Assembly (NCBI RefSeq): GCF_001660485.1
Contig: NZ_CP013979.1
Location: 3,782,001 to 3,846,000, forward strand
Direction: 5' to 3'
DNA: 64,000 bases
Source: Agromyces aureus
Lineage (GTDB): Bacteria; Actinomycetota; Actinomycetes; Actinomycetales; Microbacteriaceae
The notes under the pieces are model-generated. The model did no database searches and was not told where the DNA came from. It saw nothing but the letters and a program-made list of their open reading frames with translations. Shown in pieces: positions 26,476 through 34,736 of the stretch. Each line of letters starts with the position of its first letter. Position 1 is the stretch's first letter. A program made the position numbers and the translations under genes.

Positions 26476-27512
26476 CGGGCGCTCGGCAGCGACGGCTGCT
26501 GCTGGGTGATGCAGTGGATCCCACCGCCGCGCGCGAACAGCGGTCGTGCGTCGACCGTCACGGCCTTGCGGCCCGGGTAGGCCGCTTCGAGGACGTCGCG
26601 CGCCGCGGCATCCGCCCGGTCGTCGCCGAAGCCGCACGCGATGACGCCGCCGTTCACGACGAGGTGGTTCACGTAGCTCCAGTCGACGAAGCCCTCGTCG
26701 TCGCGGATCGCGGCGGGCGCGGGCAGGTCGAGGATCTCGAACGAGCGGCCCGCGGCATCCGTCTCCTGGGAGAGCTGCGCACGCAGGTCGCGCGTCACCT
26801 CGAAGTCGGGGTGCTCGGTCGAGTCCTGGCGGTGCAGGAGCATGCGACCGGGCGAGGCGAGCGTCGCGACGATGTCGACGTGCCCGCTCGTGCCGAAGTC
26901 GTCGTAGTCGCGCGTGAGGCCTCGGGACAGCCAGACGGCCTTCGTCGCGCCGATGGTGCGGGCCATCTCGGCCTCCACCCGCGCGCGGTCGGCGTAGGGG
27001 TTGCGTCGCGGGTCGAGCTGCACGGTCTCGGTGAGCAGCACGGTGCCCGCGCCGTCGACATGGATGCCGCCGCCCTCGTTCACGAGCACGGAACTCACGA
27101 GCTCGGCGCCGACGAGCTCGGCGATGATGCGGGCGTGCTCGGCCGACTTGCGCCACTCCGACCACTCGTGGTCGCCCCAGCCGTTGAAGATCCAGTCGAC
27201 CGCGCCGAGCACGCCGGGGCGCTCGTCGTCGACCACGAAGGTCGGGCCGTGGTCGCGCATCCAGTACTCGTCGACGGGCGCCTCGACCTGGGTGATGCCG
27301 CTGCCGAGCCGCTGCGCGGCGCGCTCGCGCTCGGTCGGGTCGACGAGCATCGTCACGGGCTCGAACTCGGCGACCGCGTGCGCGACGGCGGTCCACGCCG
27401 TGTAGGCCTCCTCGTGGTCGGCGGTCGACTCCCCGAGCGTCGTTCCGGCGGTCGGGAACGCCATCCAGGTGCGGTCGTGAGGTGCGGTCTCAGCGGGCAT
27501 GCGCCAGGTCAT
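26472..27512 (-). CDS. agmatine deiminase / PPAD-family hydrolase
   Basis: A 346-residue penta-propeller guanidine deiminase. Seen are WMRDHGPTFVV, NEGGGIHVDGAGTVLLTE, GHVDIVATL and the C-terminal active-site loop GGGIHCITQQQPS with Cys334. Enzymes of this family turn agmatine (or peptidyl-arginine) into a carbamoyl product and ammonia. The ATG at 27512 (MTWRMPAE) was preferred over 27500 because an AAGGAG site precedes it. Upstream lies a short candidate frame whose stop overlaps this start. Divergent TetR gene and palindromic operator suggest the operon is under TetR control. Confidence 0.88.
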   Translation of the reverse strand: MTWRMPAETAPHDRTWMAFPTAGTTLGESTADHEEAYTAWTAVAHAVAEFEPVTMLVDPTERERAAQRLGSGITQVEAPVDEYWMRDHGPTFVVDDERPGVLGAVDWIFNGWGDHEWSEWRKSAEHARIIAELVGAELVSSVLVNEGGGIHVDGAGTVLLTETVQLDPRRNPYADRARVEAEMARTIGATKAVWLSRGLTRDYDDFGTSGHVDIVATLASPGRMLLHRQDSTEHPDFEVTRDLRAQLSQETDAAGRSFEILDLPAPAAIRDDEGFVDWSYVNHLVVNGGVIACGFGDDRADAAARDVLEAAYPGRKAVTVDARPLFARGGGIHCITQQQPSLPSAR

Positions 27513-27679
27513 TCGTGGGCTCCTTCGATTCGGTCGGATGCCGCGGCATCCGTTTCGATGATCGCAGCGGATGTCGCGGCCGGGCGCTTCGCCGGGTCGC
27601 GGCGGATGCGGCCCCTGGCGTGGCGAACCGGGGCTGCGGCGGCGTTGCGGCATCCGGTCGCGGTGGTGGTGTTGCTCAT
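27509..27679 (-). CDS. candidate 56-residue leader ORF upstream of the deiminase gene
   Basis: ATG at 27679 to a TGA that overlaps the deiminase ATG (ATGA), the same coupling seen at true operon junctions here. The product is Ala/Arg/Thr-rich and matches no family I know. It includes a full CGGATGCCGCGGCATCCG palindrome (27535-27552). It could be a translated leader that feeds ribosomes to the deiminase start, or a chance frame; the low-complexity composition argues for caution. Confidence 0.3.
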   Translation of the reverse strand: MSNTTTATGCRNAAAAPVRHARGRIRRDPAKRPAATSAAIIETDAAASDRIEGAHE

Positions 27680-27733
27680 CGTTGAGGACTCTCTGCTGGT
27701 CGATCTCTCGACAGGATCGGGGACTCGATCTAC

Positions 27734-27753
27734 TATTGATCAGACGATCAATA
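27734..27753. promoter_or_regulatory. TetR-type palindromic operator
   Basis: Perfect 20-bp palindrome TATTGATC-AGAC-GATCAATA, AT-rich in an otherwise GC-rich region, 32 bases before the TetR start and between divergent genes. Likely autoregulatory and shared with the deiminase/amidase operon. Confidence 0.8.
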
Positions 27754-27785
27754 AGTTGCAGCGACGCTACCGACACGAGGTCACC

Positions 27786-28424
27786 ATGTCAAGACCGGTC
27801 CGCAAGAAGGCCGCCCGCAAGACCCCGGCCGAACGCTCGGCCGAGATCACGGAGGCGGCGCGCGACGTCGCGCTCGAGCAGGGCCTGTACTCGGTCACCC
27901 TGCGCAGCATCGCCGCGCGCATCGACGTCGCCCCCGCGCTCGTCGCGCACTACGAGCCGAACATGGACGCCCTGATCGCCGGCACCTTCGGCACCATCGT
28001 CGCGACCGAGCTCGCCGAGGTCTCCTCGCTCCTCGCCCCCCTGCCGACGCCGCGCGAGCGATTGGCGCTCCTGCTCGACACCCTGCTCGACGGCTCGCGC
28101 GCCGACGTCACCGTCATCTGGGTCGAGGCGTGGGCCATGGGCCGACGCAACGAGGCGCTCGCGCAGCGCGTGCGCGACGAGATGGACGACTGGCACGCGT
28201 TCCTCCTCGGCATCGTCGAGACCGGCGTCGCGGCGGGCGAATTCGAGACGGACGACGCGGCATCCGTCGCCTGGCAGCTGCTCGGCATGATCGACGGGCT
28301 GAACGCGCACGCGCTCGTTCGCTGGGCCGATCCGAGCACCGACCCCGGCGATCGCGGGGCGCGCCTCGGCCTGGCCGTCGAGGGCATGCTGGGCGTCGCG
28401 CGAGGAGCACTCCGGGCACCGTGA
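27786..28424 (+). CDS. TetR-family transcriptional regulator
   Basis: A 212-residue TetR protein. HTH at about residues 17-60 (ITEAARDVALEQGLYSVTLR, then ARIDVAPALVAHYE), followed by an all-helical ligand domain (about 70-205, BetI-like: LLDTLLDGSRADVTVIWVEA, VAWQLLGMIDGL). BetI-type repressors often respond to amines or choline-like compounds, which fits the divergent deiminase/amidase operon. The Lys/Arg-rich N-terminal arm may add minor-groove contacts. The ATG has a GAGG site at a suitable distance. Confidence 0.9.
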   Translation: MSRPVRKKAARKTPAERSAEITEAARDVALEQGLYSVTLRSIAARIDVAPALVAHYEPNMDALIAGTFGTIVATELAEVSSLLAPLPTPRERLALLLDTLLDGSRADVTVIWVEAWAMGRRNEALAQRVRDEMDDWHAFLLGIVETGVAAGEFETDDAASVAWQLLGMIDGLNAHALVRWADPSTDPGDRGARLGLAVEGMLGVARGALRAP

Positions 28425-28486
28425 CGCGCGGCGTCGACCGCGCGCCGCGCCCTCGGGCCTCACCCGTCGATGTCGGATGCCGCGGC

Positions 28487-28492
28487 TAGCGT
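28487..28492 (+). promoter_or_regulatory. -10 box TAGCGT for the nuclease/helicase gene
   Basis: TAGCGT 33 bases before the ATG at 28525; a leader of about 26 bases with the strong site GGAGGGAG would result. This is a leadered gene, in contrast to many neighbours. Confidence 0.4.
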
Positions 28493-28524
28493 TGAGCCAC
28501 GAGAGCACAGTCGGAGGGAGCCCG

Positions 28525-31500
28525 ATGTACCTGGTCGACGGCACGGTGGTCACGAGCGCGAGCGACCTCAAGAAGGCCTCGGAGTGCGAGTTCGCGTTCC
28601 TGCGCGCGCTCGACGCCAAGCTCGGCCGCATCGACGCCGTGCCCGAACCCGAAGACGCCATGCTCGAGCGCTCGGGGCGCATGGGCGACGCGCATGAAGA
28701 ACGCGTGCTCGAGCGCTATCGCGAGCAGTTCGGCACGGGCGTCGTCGAGATCGAGCGGCCCTCCGTGCGCGACGCAGCAGCCGTCGCCGCCGCGGTCGAG
28801 GCCACGAACGCCGCGTTCGCCGCCGGGGCGCCGGTCGTCTTCCAGGCGACCTTCGCCGACGACGGCTTCATCGGGTTCGCCGACTTCATCGTGCGCCAGC
28901 CCGACGGCCGCTATCTCGTGCAAGACAGCAAGCTCGCCCGTCGCGCCAGGGTCACCGCGCTGCTGCAGCTGGCCGCCTACGCGGAGCAGCTCGACCGCAT
29001 CGGCGTACCCCGAGCCGACACCGTCGAGCTGCTGCTCGGCGACGGCACCACGAGCACGCACCGCCTCGACGACATCGCGCCCGTCTACCGCCTGCGTCGC
29101 GAGCGGCTCGAGCGCATCATCGCCGAGCGCCTCGCAGACTCCGGGCCCGTCGCCTGGGGCGATCCCCGCTACGGGCTCGACGGCCGCTGCGCCACCTGCG
29201 ACCTCGAGGTGCAGGCGCACCGCGACGTGCTGCTCGTCGCCGGCCTGCGCGTGACGCAGCGCGTGCCGCTCGCCGAGGCCGGCATCGCGACGATCGATGC
29301 GCTCGCGGCATCCGACTCCCCGGTGCCGGGCGTGCTCGACGCGACCCTCGCGAACCTGCGCGTGCAGGCGCGCCTGCAGCTCCAGGCCGAGGCGGCGCTC
29401 AGGGCTGCGGATGCCGCGGGCAACCGTTCCCCCGACGACCCGCCCCTGCCGCCGCCCGTCGACGTGCGCGACCCGTCGGCGCTCGCGGCGATCCCCGAGC
29501 CCGACGCGGGCGACCTGTTCTTCGACTTCGAGGGCGATCCGCTCTACACCGAGGGCCCCGCGAAGGAATGGGGCATCGACTACCTCTTCGGCATGGTCGA
29601 CGTCGATGAGGCGTTCACTCCGCTGTGGGCGCACAGCTTCGCCGAAGAGCGCGTCGCGCTCGAGCGGTTCCTCGACCTCGTCGCGGCGCGCCGGGCCGCC
29701 CACCCGAACCTGCACATCTACCACTACGCCAACTACGAGAAGGCCCACCTGCTCTCGATCGCGGCACGGCACGGCGTGCGCGAGGCCGAGGTCGACGCGC
29801 TGCTCGCCGACGGCGTGTTCGTCGACCTCTACCCGATCGTCAAGCGCGCGGTGCGCGTCGGCAGTCGCTCGTACTCCATCAAGAAGCTCGAGCCGCTCTA
29901 CATGGGCACCGAGCTGCGCGAGGCCGAGGTCAAGTCGGGCGGCGACTCCATTCTCGAGTACGTGCGGGCGCGTCAGCTCGCCGCGACGGGCACCGCCATC
30001 GACCCCGACTCCGGGCTCACCGGCGACGAGGCGGCGCAGCTCGTGCTCGACGACCTCGCCGACTACAACCGGTACGACTGCGTGTCGACGCTGCGTCTGC
30101 GCGACTGGCTGCTCGGCCTCGCCCGCGCGGCGGGCGTGCCGTCGGTGCCCGAGTCGCAGCTCGTCGAGGCGGCGAAGGCCGAGGGCCGCGTCGCCGAGCC
30201 CTCGCCCGTCGCCCTGCACCTGCAGCAGCTCGCCGGCCCCCGCGACGGCGCCGACCGCGATGCCGACCACACGGCGCTCGCCCTCGCGGCCGCAGCGATC
30301 GACTACCACGACCGCGAGGCGAAGAGCTTCTGGTGGGCGCACTTCTTCCGCCTCGAGCAACCGCTCGAGGCCTGGGAGGAGCAGCGCGACGTGCTCGTCG
30401 TCGACCCCGCGGCATCCGTCGTCGTGCAGCCCTGGTTCCTCGAAGAGGGCAAGCGCGCCGAACGCCGGCACGTCCGCCTGCGCGGGCGCATCGCCCCCGG
30501 CTCGCGGTTCTCGGTCGGCGGCGAGGTCAACGTGCTCTACGACGCACCCGCTCCGTTCTCGACCACTCGCCCGCAGCGGCCAGGCGCCCGCACCGGGCGT
30601 TCGGTGCGCGTCCTCGAGGTGCTCGACGACGGCGTGGTGGTCGAGGAGTTCGCCGCCGGCGGCGACACCTGGCCGGGGCTGCCCATGGCGGTCGTGCCCG
30701 GAGCACCGCCTCGGGCCGGCGCGCAGAAGGACGCGATCGCGGGCTGGGCCGAGCGCATCGCGCGCATCTGGCCGAGCTGGCCGAAGAACGCCGCCGTCGA
30801 CCTCCTTCGCCGTTCGGCACCGCGCACGCGCGACGGCCTCGGGCTCGGCGCGAGCGCGACGCTCGCGGCCCACCACGACTACGTCGCCGCCGTCACCGCG
30901 GGCCTGCAGCAGCTCGACGACTCCTACCTCGCCGTGCAGGGCCCTCCCGGCACGGGCAAGACCTACGTCGCCTCGCACGTCATCGCCGCACTCGTCTCGC
31001 AGCACGCCTGGAAGATCGGCGTCGTCGCCCAGTCGCACGCCGTGGTCGAGAACGTGCTCGACGCCACGATCCGGGCGGGGCTCGCGCCCGACCTCGTCGG
31101 CAAGGCGCCGAAGGACGGCGACCCCGGCCGTCACGAGTACACGCTGCTCGACAAGAAGCGCAACGGCCTCGCGCAGTTCGCCGAGGCGCACGCGACGACC
31201 GGATTCGTCGTGGGCGGCACCGCCTGGGACTTCGCCAACGACGAGCGCGTGCCCCGCGGCTCGCTCGACCTGCTCGTCATCGACGAGGCCGGTCAGTTCT
31301 CGCTCGCCTCGACGATCGCCGCCTCGGTCTCAGCCCGCAACCTGCTGCTGCTCGGCGACCCCCAGCAGCTGCCGCAGGTGAGCCAGGGCATCCACCTCGA
31401 ACCCGTCGACACCTCCGCCCTCGGTTGGATCGCCGACGGACACGACGTGCTGCCCGCCGAGTTCGGCTTCTTCCTCGCCGAGAGCCGGCGCATGCACCCC

Positions 31501-32166
31501 GCCGTTGCGGCCCCCGTTTCGCGCCTGTCGTACGAGGGCGAACTGCGCTCGCACGAGGTCGCCTCGACCCGCTCGCTCGACGGGGTGCACCCCGGGCTCG
31601 TTCCCGTGCCCGTCGTGCACGAGGGCAACACGGTCGCCTCCGCCGAAGAGGCCAACGTCGTCGTCGCGCACGTCGAGGCGCTGCTCGGGCGCACCTGGGT
31701 CGATCCGACCGATCCGGATGCCGCGGGCGGGCGCCCGCTCGAACAACGCGACCTCATCGTGGTCACCCCCTACAACGCGCAGCTCACCCTCGTGCGCGAC
31801 GCGCTCGACCGCGCCGGGTTCGGCGACGTGCCCGTCGGCACGGTCGACAAGTTCCAGGGCCAGGAGGCCGCGGTCGCGATCGTGTCGCTCGCCGCGTCGA
31901 GCGCGACCTCGGCGCCGCGCGGCGTCGAGTTCCTGCTGCTGAAGAACCGGCTCAACGTCGCGATCTCGCGTGCGAAGTGGGCGGCCTATCTGCTCTACTC
32001 CCCCGGACTGCTCGAGGCGCTGCCGCACACCCCCGCCGGGGTCGCCCAGCTCAGCGCGTTCGTGCGGCTCGTCGGCGCCGACCGGCCGCGGGCCGAACAC
32101 GGTGGCGGCGAGCACGATGGTGCGCACGGCCGCGAACGAGGCGGCGAGCTCAGGCCCGTGGCCTGA
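28525..32166 (+). CDS. TM0106-family RecB-like nuclease fused to superfamily 1 DNA helicase
   Basis: A 1213-residue protein. The N-terminal 500 residues are a RecB/PD-(D/E)XK-like nuclease region of the TM0106 type (QDSKLARRARVTALLQLAAY, and the ribonuclease H-like segment DLFFDFEGDPLY near 333 with IYHYANYEK later). The C-terminal half is a Dna2/UPF1-type SF1 helicase: Walker A GPPGTGKT near 806-813, Walker B LLVIDEAGQFS near 916, and late motifs TVDKFQGQEAAVAIVSL and NRLNVAISRAK. It should process or unwind nucleic acid in the cytoplasm. The ATG at 28525 follows GGAGGGAG; the extra upstream codons are not conserved. Confidence 0.92.
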   Translation: MYLVDGTVVTSASDLKKASECEFAFLRALDAKLGRIDAVPEPEDAMLERSGRMGDAHEERVLERYREQFGTGVVEIERPSVRDAAAVAAAVEATNAAFAAGAPVVFQATFADDGFIGFADFIVRQPDGRYLVQDSKLARRARVTALLQLAAYAEQLDRIGVPRADTVELLLGDGTTSTHRLDDIAPVYRLRRERLERIIAERLADSGPVAWGDPRYGLDGRCATCDLEVQAHRDVLLVAGLRVTQRVPLAEAGIATIDALAASDSPVPGVLDATLANLRVQARLQLQAEAALRAADAAGNRSPDDPPLPPPVDVRDPSALAAIPEPDAGDLFFDFEGDPLYTEGPAKEWGIDYLFGMVDVDEAFTPLWAHSFAEERVALERFLDLVAARRAAHPNLHIYHYANYEKAHLLSIAARHGVREAEVDALLADGVFVDLYPIVKRAVRVGSRSYSIKKLEPLYMGTELREAEVKSGGDSILEYVRARQLAATGTAIDPDSGLTGDEAAQLVLDDLADYNRYDCVSTLRLRDWLLGLARAAGVPSVPESQLVEAAKAEGRVAEPSPVALHLQQLAGPRDGADRDADHTALALAAAAIDYHDREAKSFWWAHFFRLEQPLEAWEEQRDVLVVDPAASVVVQPWFLEEGKRAERRHVRLRGRIAPGSRFSVGGEVNVLYDAPAPFSTTRPQRPGARTGRSVRVLEVLDDGVVVEEFAAGGDTWPGLPMAVVPGAPPRAGAQKDAIAGWAERIARIWPSWPKNAAVDLLRRSAPRTRDGLGLGASATLAAHHDYVAAVTAGLQQLDDSYLAVQGPPGTGKTYVASHVIAALVSQHAWKIGVVAQSHAVVENVLDATIRAGLAPDLVGKAPKDGDPGRHEYTLLDKKRNGLAQFAEAHATTGFVVGGTAWDFANDERVPRGSLDLLVIDEAGQFSLASTIAASVSARNLLLLGDPQQLPQVSQGIHLEPVDTSALGWIADGHDVLPAEFGFFLAESRRMHPAVAAPVSRLSYEGELRSHEVASTRSLDGVHPGLVPVPVVHEGNTVASAEEANVVVAHVEALLGRTWVDPTDPDAAGGRPLEQRDLIVVTPYNAQLTLVRDALDRAGFGDVPVGTVDKFQGQEAAVAIVSLAASSATSAPRGVEFLLLKNRLNVAISRAKWAAYLLYSPGLLEALPHTPAGVAQLSAFVRLVGADRPRAEHGGGEHDGAHGRERGGELRPVA

Positions 32167-32178
32167 GCTCGAGGGGCG

Positions 32179-32607
32179 TCAGTCGAGCTTGGCGATGATG
32201 GCGTCGATGCGGCGTTGCCGCGTCTCGGGCGTCTTCGCCGATTCGACGTTCACCACGTGCGCCTTGCGCGCGCTCGGCGACAGCGCGTCGAACCCGTCGC
32301 GGGCTCCGGCCGTCGCGAGGGCCGCTCCGAGGTCTGCGGGCACCTCGACGGTTCGTGGGGCCTGGTCGACCTCGAGGTCGACCACGATCGCGTCGCCGCC
32401 CTGGATTCCGGTCGCCGCGCGCTTGTCGGAGCTGAACGAGATCATGTACCGCCCGTCCATCACGGCGACCGTGCTGCGGTACTCGTAGCCGTTGACCGTC
32501 ACGACGACCGGTGGCTTCCGCCCGGCGCCGAGCGCCTCGATCACCTCGGCCGGCACCTCGATGCCCGTGTTGTTGCCCGCCTGGGTCATCGTCGTCTCGA
32601 ATCGCAT
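32179..32607 (-). CDS. DUF1905/YdeI-OmpD-associated family protein
   Basis: A 142-residue protein. The first 95 residues fit DUF1905 (RFETTMTQAGNNTGIEVPAE start, later DGRYMISFSSDKRAATGI and GDAIVVDLEVD), and the C-terminal 45 residues fit the YdeI/OmpD-associated tail (ALSPSARKAHVVNVESAKTPETR, quoted in part: ALSPSARKAHVVNVESAKT). The start at 32607 is supported by CAGACT six bases upstream, a leaderless arrangement. Function unknown; YdeI-type proteins have been linked to peptide resistance. A second YdeI-type gene is at the right end of the window. Confidence 0.82.
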   Translation of the reverse strand: MRFETTMTQAGNNTGIEVPAEVIEALGAGRKPPVVVTVNGYEYRSTVAVMDGRYMISFSSDKRAATGIQGGDAIVVDLEVDQAPRTVEVPADLGAALATAGARDGFDALSPSARKAHVVNVESAKTPETRQRRIDAIIAKLD

Positions 32608-32613
32608 GCGGCG

Positions 32614-32619
32614 AGTCTG
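32614..32619 (-). promoter_or_regulatory. -10 box CAGACT, leaderless start
   Basis: CAGACT on the minus strand ends 6 bases before the ATG at 32607; no ribosome site. Confidence 0.45.
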
Positions 32620-32803
32620 CCACCGCCCGCGCATCCGCCGCACCCCATTGCGACATCCATCATCGTCTGCGCCGGAACACCGCCCACGGTCGCGTCACGC
32701 GAGCCCGGGCAGCCGTGGCGCACGCCCCGCGGCATCCGTCATCGTGACCGCCGCACCCGAGCCGCGACATCCGATGCTGGGAATACCGCTCAGCCTCGGA
32801 ACG

Positions 32804-32809
32804 TAGATT
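32804..32809 (+). promoter_or_regulatory. -10 box TAGATT, leaderless start
   Basis: TAGATT ends 6 bases before the ATG at 32816 (mycoredoxin); no ribosome site. Confidence 0.65.
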
Positions 32810-32815
32810 CTCTGT

Positions 32816-33091
32816 ATGACCTCCCCCGCTTCAGACCTGAACCCTGCCCGCATCACGATGTACGGAGCCGAGTGGTGCATCGACTGCCGCCGCTCGAAGG
32901 CCCTGCTCGACGGCCGCGGCGTCGACTACGACTACGTCGACCTCGAGGTCGAGCTCGACGGCGCCGACCGCGCGAAGGCCATCTCGGGCCGCACGCAGAT
33001 CCCCGTGGTCGTGTTCCCCGACGGCACCCACTTCACCGAGCCGACCGACGCCGAGCTCGCCGCGAAGCTCGACGAGGCCATCGCCGCCTAG
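32816..33091 (+). CDS. mycoredoxin / glutaredoxin-like thiol oxidoreductase
   Basis: A 91-residue thioredoxin-fold protein with the active site W-C21-I-D-C24, the cis-Pro loop QIPVVVFPDGTHFTEP and the pattern of actinobacterial mycoredoxins and NrdH-like proteins. It should reduce mycothiol mixed disulfides or serve as an electron donor in the cytoplasm. It stands alone, with a leaderless promoter in front and a strong hairpin after it. Confidence 0.9.
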   Translation: MTSPASDLNPARITMYGAEWCIDCRRSKALLDGRGVDYDYVDLEVELDGADRAKAISGRTQIPVVVFPDGTHFTEPTDAELAAKLDEAIAA

Positions 33092-33128
33092 CCCCGGCGT
33101 CTTCGCGGAGCCCGAACACCGAGACGAC

Positions 33129-33164
33129 GAACGGCCCCGGAGCATCGACGCTCCGGGGCCGTTC
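33129..33164. terminator. bidirectional terminator hairpin
   Basis: Fifteen-base perfect arms (33129-33143 and 33150-33164) with a six-base loop, between the convergent mycoredoxin and luciferase-like genes. The stem begins GAA and ends TTC, giving short U/A tracts on both strands. Confidence 0.85.
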
Positions 33165-33185
33165 TGCATCCTGCCGCGAGCCGGA

Positions 33186-34187
33186 CTAGTCGGCGAGCGC
33201 CGGGATCACTTCGGACGCGAACAGGTCGAGCCCGCTGCGGTCGTAGGCGATGCCAGGGAAGTAGTGGATCGCGTAGCCGAGACCCCGCTCACGGCGCTCC
33301 TCGAGCTTGGCGACGATCTCGCGCGGGGTGCCCACGAGCGCGTCGGCGGCGTGGAACGCGGCGAGATAACGCTCGGTGCCGGCAGGCCCGAGGTACGGGG
33401 CGACTCGCGCCTCGATCTCGGCCAGGCGTCGCTCGACGTCGGCGGCGTCCGTGCCGACGACGGTGTTGAAGTTCGACGACCGGGTGATCGAGTCGAAATC
33501 ACGGCCGAGCCGCTCAGCGTGCCCGCGCAGGATCTCGCTCTTCTCGCTGAACACCTCGCGGCCGCCGTTGAAGTTCGTGTAGCTCGCGTACTTCGCGGCG
33601 ATCTTCAGGGTGACCTTCTCGCCGCCGCCCGCGATCCACATCGGGATGCCGCCGGGCTGCAGGGGCTGCGGCTGCACCACGGCGTCGGTGATCTGCCAGA
33701 ACTCGCCGTCGAGGGTCGCGCGCCCGGTGGTCCAGGCCTGGTGCATGACCTCGACGCCCTCGCGCAGCATCCGGAGCCTGGTCGGGGCGTCGGGGAATCC
33801 GTAGCCGTAGGCCAGCCACTCGTGCTCGTACCATCCGGCACCGATGCCCATCTCGGTGCGTCCGCCCGAGATGAGGTCGACCGTCGCGGCGACCTTCGCG
33901 AGGTAGGCGGGGTTGCGATAGGCCACGCACGTGCACATCTGCCCGAGGCGCACGCGCGAGGTCGACGCCGCGAACGCGGCCATGAGGGTCCACGCCTCGT
34001 GTGTCGCCTCGGTCTCGCTCGGCACGGGCACGGTGTGGAAGTGGTCGTACACCCAGATCGACTCCCATCCGGAGTCGGGCGCGTCGGCGTACGCGGCGAG
34101 GTCGTGCATGGTCTGCCAGTGCTCGGCCGGGTCGATGTCGACCAGGTCGTGGCGCCAGCCCTGAGGGATGAACATTCCGAAACGCAT
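33186..34187 (-). CDS. LLM-class F420-dependent oxidoreductase
   Basis: A 333-residue luciferase-like TIM-barrel enzyme. FGMFIPQGW at the start, WVYDHFHTVP, VRLGQMCTCVAYRNPAYLAK and MGIGAGWYEHEWLAYGY fit the F420-dependent class of actinobacteria; GIPMWIAGGGEKVTLKIAAK is the later cofactor loop. Such enzymes use deazaflavin F420 for hydride transfer on diverse substrates; the substrate is unknown. The start is supported by TAGGCT seven bases upstream (leaderless). It ends at the shared terminator. Confidence 0.9.
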   Translation of the reverse strand: MRFGMFIPQGWRHDLVDIDPAEHWQTMHDLAAYADAPDSGWESIWVYDHFHTVPVPSETEATHEAWTLMAAFAASTSRVRLGQMCTCVAYRNPAYLAKVAATVDLISGGRTEMGIGAGWYEHEWLAYGYGFPDAPTRLRMLREGVEVMHQAWTTGRATLDGEFWQITDAVVQPQPLQPGGIPMWIAGGGEKVTLKIAAKYASYTNFNGGREVFSEKSEILRGHAERLGRDFDSITRSSNFNTVVGTDAADVERRLAEIEARVAPYLGPAGTERYLAAFHAADALVGTPREIVAKLEERRERGLGYAIHYFPGIAYDRSGLDLFASEVIPALAD

Positions 34188-34194
34188 GCGAGCC

Positions 34195-34200
34195 AGCCTA
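34195..34200 (-). promoter_or_regulatory. -10 box TAGGCT, leaderless start
   Basis: TAGGCT on the minus strand ends 7 bases before the ATG at 34187; no ribosome site. Confidence 0.55.
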
Positions 34201-34318
34201 TGGGCGGCCCGCGTCGCGGACGGCGGGCTTGACAGGGTTGGGCGGATGCCGCGGCGCGGCGCCCTCGGACATTCCGCGTCTCAGCGCTGTCCCTGATGCC
34301 GAGCCGCCGAGGCATGCG

Positions 34319-34324
34319 TAACGT
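34319..34324 (+). promoter_or_regulatory. -10 box TAACGT, leaderless start
   Basis: TAACGT ends 7 bases before the ATG at 34332; no ribosome site. Confidence 0.45.
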
Positions 34325-34331
34325 GCGCGGG

Positions 34332-34721
34332 ATGAGCGACCTTCACTGCGAATTCTCCGCCGAGGACTTCACCGCGACCGCCTTCACGAGCTCGTCCGGA
34401 CGCGTGATCCGCGTCACGGGCTTCGGCCTCTGCCCCTCCGCGGGGTGGGAGCTCTCCCTGGTCTCGACGAACCCGGGCGTCGTGCCGCACCCCGAGAGCC
34501 TCTGGCTCGAGCTGCGCGAGCGCGCGCCGAAGGGCCGCGGACGCGTGCTCGTCGATACCGGCGTGGAGGCGATCATCGAAGACGACCGGGCGACCGAGAT
34601 CGTGGTGCGCTTCTCGTGGCGCGAGCCGTTCGCCATCCCGGTGGTCGAGTTCGACCGGTTCGGCGACCGGGTGGCGGATGCCGCGCGGCAGCCCGCCGCG
34701 GCATCCGTCACCGGATTCTGA
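34332..34721 (+). CDS. hypothetical protein (129 residues)
   Basis: I do not recognise a family with confidence. The protein is mixed alpha/beta, has no signal or membrane segment, and ends in an Ala-rich tail coded by CGGATGCCGC and GCGGCATCCG copies. Codon use matches the host. FTSSSGRVIRVTGFGLCPSAG and VRFSWREPFAIPVVEFDRFG look like compact beta strands (quoted segments are partial). The start is set by the -10 box seven bases before; it converges on the baeRF-like gene. Confidence 0.65.
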   Translation: MSDLHCEFSAEDFTATAFTSSSGRVIRVTGFGLCPSAGWELSLVSTNPGVVPHPESLWLELRERAPKGRGRVLVDTGVEAIIEDDRATEIVVRFSWREPFAIPVVEFDRFGDRVADAARQPAAASVTGF

Positions 34722-34736
34722 CCGGCGGCGCCGCGC

